A stretch of 25,109 bases of DNA from Deltaproteobacteria bacterium (GTDB lineage Bacteria > Desulfobacterota > Syntrophia > Syntrophales > Smithellaceae), in assembly GCA_009668925.1 (NCBI GenBank), contig SBEK01000040.1:1-25109 (forward strand). The letters run 5' to 3'. The translations under genes were made by a program, and so were the position numbers. The notes beneath the pieces were generated by a model. The model was given only the letters and a program-made list of their open reading frames with translations. It was not told where the DNA came from and did not search any database. Shown here piece after piece: positions 23,514 to 25,109 of this stretch; positions within the stretch are counted from its first letter, which is position 1; the number at the start of each line of letters is the position of its first letter.

Positions 23514-24995
23514 TCATTTCCTGTCTCTAATCATCTTGACCGCCGGCAGCGCGATCATGGCCGCACAAATCATCAGCGCCGCAAGCGCGATCGGGCGTTC
23601 CACAAATATGGACACATCGCCCTGCGACATGAGCAGGGAGCGGCGCAGATTGACTTCGAACATGGGACCGAGCACAAACCCCAAAATCAGCGGCGCCGCC
23701 TCGTAATCAAATTTTTTCAGCAGGTAGCCGACAGCGCCGAAAAACACCATCACGCCGATGTCAAAAACGCTGTTGTTGATGCTGAACGCGCCCACCAGGC
23801 AAAAAAGGATAATGAGCGGATACAGGATTTTGTCCGGGATCCGCAGAACCTGTACCCACAAAGGAATCAGGGGAAGATTCAGAATCAGCAGGATAACGTT
23901 GCCCAGATACATGCTGGCCAGCACTCCCCAGAATATTTCCGGATGCTCAGCGATCATCAGGGGGCCCGGTGTTACACCATGGACGAGGAAGGCGCCGAAT
24001 AAAACGGCCAGCACGACATTGGGCGGGATTCCCAGAGTCATAAGCGGGATAAAAGACGTCGATGCGGCCGCGTTGTTGGCGGATTCCGGCGCCGCCACGC
24101 CTTCCATTGCTCCCTGTCCGAACTGTTCCGGATGCTTCGAGACTTTTTTTTCTACGCCATAGGAAATAAACGTGGAGAGCACGGGGCCGCCGCCCGGCAA
24201 AATGCCCAGAAAAAAACCAATCACGGTGCCGCGGACGAACGCCCATTTAGCTCTAAGCCAGTGGCTCTTGTCCGGAAACATATTTTTGATTTTGATGTCA
24301 AGAATCTTGGCTGAGGCATGTTTTTCAATATTCCTCAGCACTTCCGCCAGTCCAAACAAACCGATGGCCACCGGCGCCACGCCCAGTCCTTCAAATAAAT
24401 GAATATTGCCGAAGGTGAGCCGTTGCTGCGACGTGATGGGATCCAGCCCGATCAGGCCAAGTGTGATGCCCACCAGTGCCATCAGCACGGCCTTGATGAT
24501 CGAACGCCCGGCAAGATAGACGATAAACGTGAATCCCAGGAGAATAATCGCGAAATATTCCGGCGGCCCGAATTTCAGCGCCAGACGGGAGAGAGGCCCG
24601 GCGATCAGCTGCAATCCGATCAGTCCGACCGTACCCGCGATAAACGACCCGAAGACCGCGATGCCGAGGGCCGCCCCTGCCTGACCTTTCTGGGCCATTG
24701 CGTACCCGTCCAGACAGGTGATGACGGATGCCGTTTCCCCCGGCACGTTGATTAAAATGGAGGTGGTCGAGCCCCCGTACATGGCGCCGTTGTATATTCC
24801 CGCCAGCATGATGATCGCGCTCGCGGTCGGCAGCTGAAACGTCAGCGGCAGCAAAATGGATATTGCACCGACCGGGCCGATCCCGGGAAGAACACCGATC
24901 AGCGTTCCCAGAAGGCAACCGGCGAACAGCAGCAAGAGGTTATGATATTCGAAGGCAACGGACAGTCCGTAAAATAAGCCGTTTAACGCGTCCAA
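23514..24995 (-). CDS. tctA: Tripartite tricarboxylate transporter large membrane subunit
   Basis: A 493-residue TctA-family permease, the 12-helix channel of a tripartite tricarboxylate transporter that works with TctB and a periplasmic binding protein. Diagnostic segments: LLGTLIGVLPGIGPVGAISILLPLTF, AGIYNGAMYGGSTTSILINVPGE, and in the second half GFFLGILPGGGPVLSTFISYGVEKK and APESANNAAASTSFIPLMTLGIPPNVVLAVLFGAF. The start codon is TTG at 24995, giving MDALNGLFYGL as in TctA homologues, with GGAG 9 nt upstream. It follows tctB by 27 nt. The binding-protein gene must lie outside the window. The substrate (a carboxylate) is not determined. Confidence 0.95.
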   Translation of the reverse strand: MDALNGLFYGLSVAFEYHNLLLLFAGCLLGTLIGVLPGIGPVGAISILLPLTFQLPTASAIIMLAGIYNGAMYGGSTTSILINVPGETASVITCLDGYAMAQKGQAGAALGIAVFGSFIAGTVGLIGLQLIAGPLSRLALKFGPPEYFAIILLGFTFIVYLAGRSIIKAVLMALVGITLGLIGLDPITSQQRLTFGNIHLFEGLGVAPVAIGLFGLAEVLRNIEKHASAKILDIKIKNMFPDKSHWLRAKWAFVRGTVIGFFLGILPGGGPVLSTFISYGVEKKVSKHPEQFGQGAMEGVAAPESANNAAASTSFIPLMTLGIPPNVVLAVLFGAFLVHGVTPGPLMIAEHPEIFWGVLASMYLGNVILLILNLPLIPLWVQVLRIPDKILYPLIILFCLVGAFSINNSVFDIGVMVFFGAVGYLLKKFDYEAAPLILGFVLGPMFEVNLRRSLLMSQGDVSIFVERPIALAALMICAAMIALPAVKMIRDRK

Positions 24996-25022
24996 ACCCT
25001 GTGACTCCGTTTTCAGAAAAGA

Positions 25023-25109
25023 TTAAAAACCCCAGATGCCCATCGGCAGCGGCGTTTTAAGAATAAGAAAAAACAAGCCATAACTGAAACCGACCGTAAG
25101 CGCAGCTCC
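25023..25109 (-). CDS. tctB: Tripartite tricarboxylate transporter small subunit, C-terminal end
   Basis: Partial: only the last 28 codons are in the window and the gene continues past its right edge. The residues, ending SYGLFFLILKTPLPMGIWGF and a TAA stop (25023-25025), fit the final helix and Pro-rich end of TctB (usual pattern F-x-x-x-L-x-x-P-L-P). Position directly upstream of tctA in the same direction supports it. Confidence 0.75.
   Translation of the reverse strand, partial: GAALTVGFSYGLFFLILKTPLPMGIWGF

Overview
The window reads as an anaerobic, probably syntrophic or sulfate-reducer-like member of the Desulfobacterota (Syntrophus/Smithella type). This is inferred from gene content: a formate-dehydrogenase-type cytochrome b, a large acyl-CoA:acetate CoA-transferase, sigma-54 control, a TctAB-type carboxylate transporter, strong AAGGAG ribosome-binding sites and moderately high GC. 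No 16S or other direct marker is present.

Region 1 (1-1203) holds a membrane cytochrome b subunit and an unrecognised, possibly frameshifted small reading frame. Region 2 (1235-8448) is a complete tryptophan operon, trpL-E-G-D-C-F-B-A. It has a textbook sigma-70 promoter, a 27-residue leader peptide with four consecutive Trp codons and a terminator-type attenuator. A second complete intrinsic terminator lies directly before the trpE ribosome-binding site. Two near-identical 63-bp hairpin repeats sit in the only two real gaps of the operon (trpD-trpC and trpB-trpA), and the second gap also holds a perfect 30-bp palindrome.

Region 3 (8504-15229) is the most interesting. It contains a small lipoprotein gene, then a divergently arranged set: a sodium:solute symporter with a four-helix membrane partner (minus strand), a PAS-AAA+-Fis sigma-54 activator (plus strand) and a 668-residue CoA-transferase (plus strand). 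The symporter operon has a near-consensus -24/-12 promoter and the CoA-transferase has a weaker one. Each promoter is preceded by two copies of an 18-bp motif, yGT(A/C)-N7-RTCTACA. The proximal copies are centred about 118-120 bp upstream of the predicted starts. I read this as a self-contained sigma-54 regulon for uptake and CoA activation of a carboxylate, with the activator gene between its two targets.

Region 4 (15369-18643) is a two-gene operon. The first product fuses a periplasmic solute-binding sensor, a membrane helix, a degenerate histidine-kinase core (phosphoacceptor His replaced by Arg) and a permuted NlpC/P60-like papain-fold hydrolase. The second is a membrane-anchored M28 zinc peptidase whose start overlaps the first gene's stop. 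Region 5 (18861-25109, minus strand) holds an AHSA1/SRPBCC protein read through into a second small protein, a miniature stomatin-NfeD hybrid, a DUF4405-like membrane cytochrome, an RlhA/U32 protein, a DNPH1-like nucleotide hydrolase, TctA and the end of TctB. No tRNA, rRNA, CRISPR array or transposase was seen.
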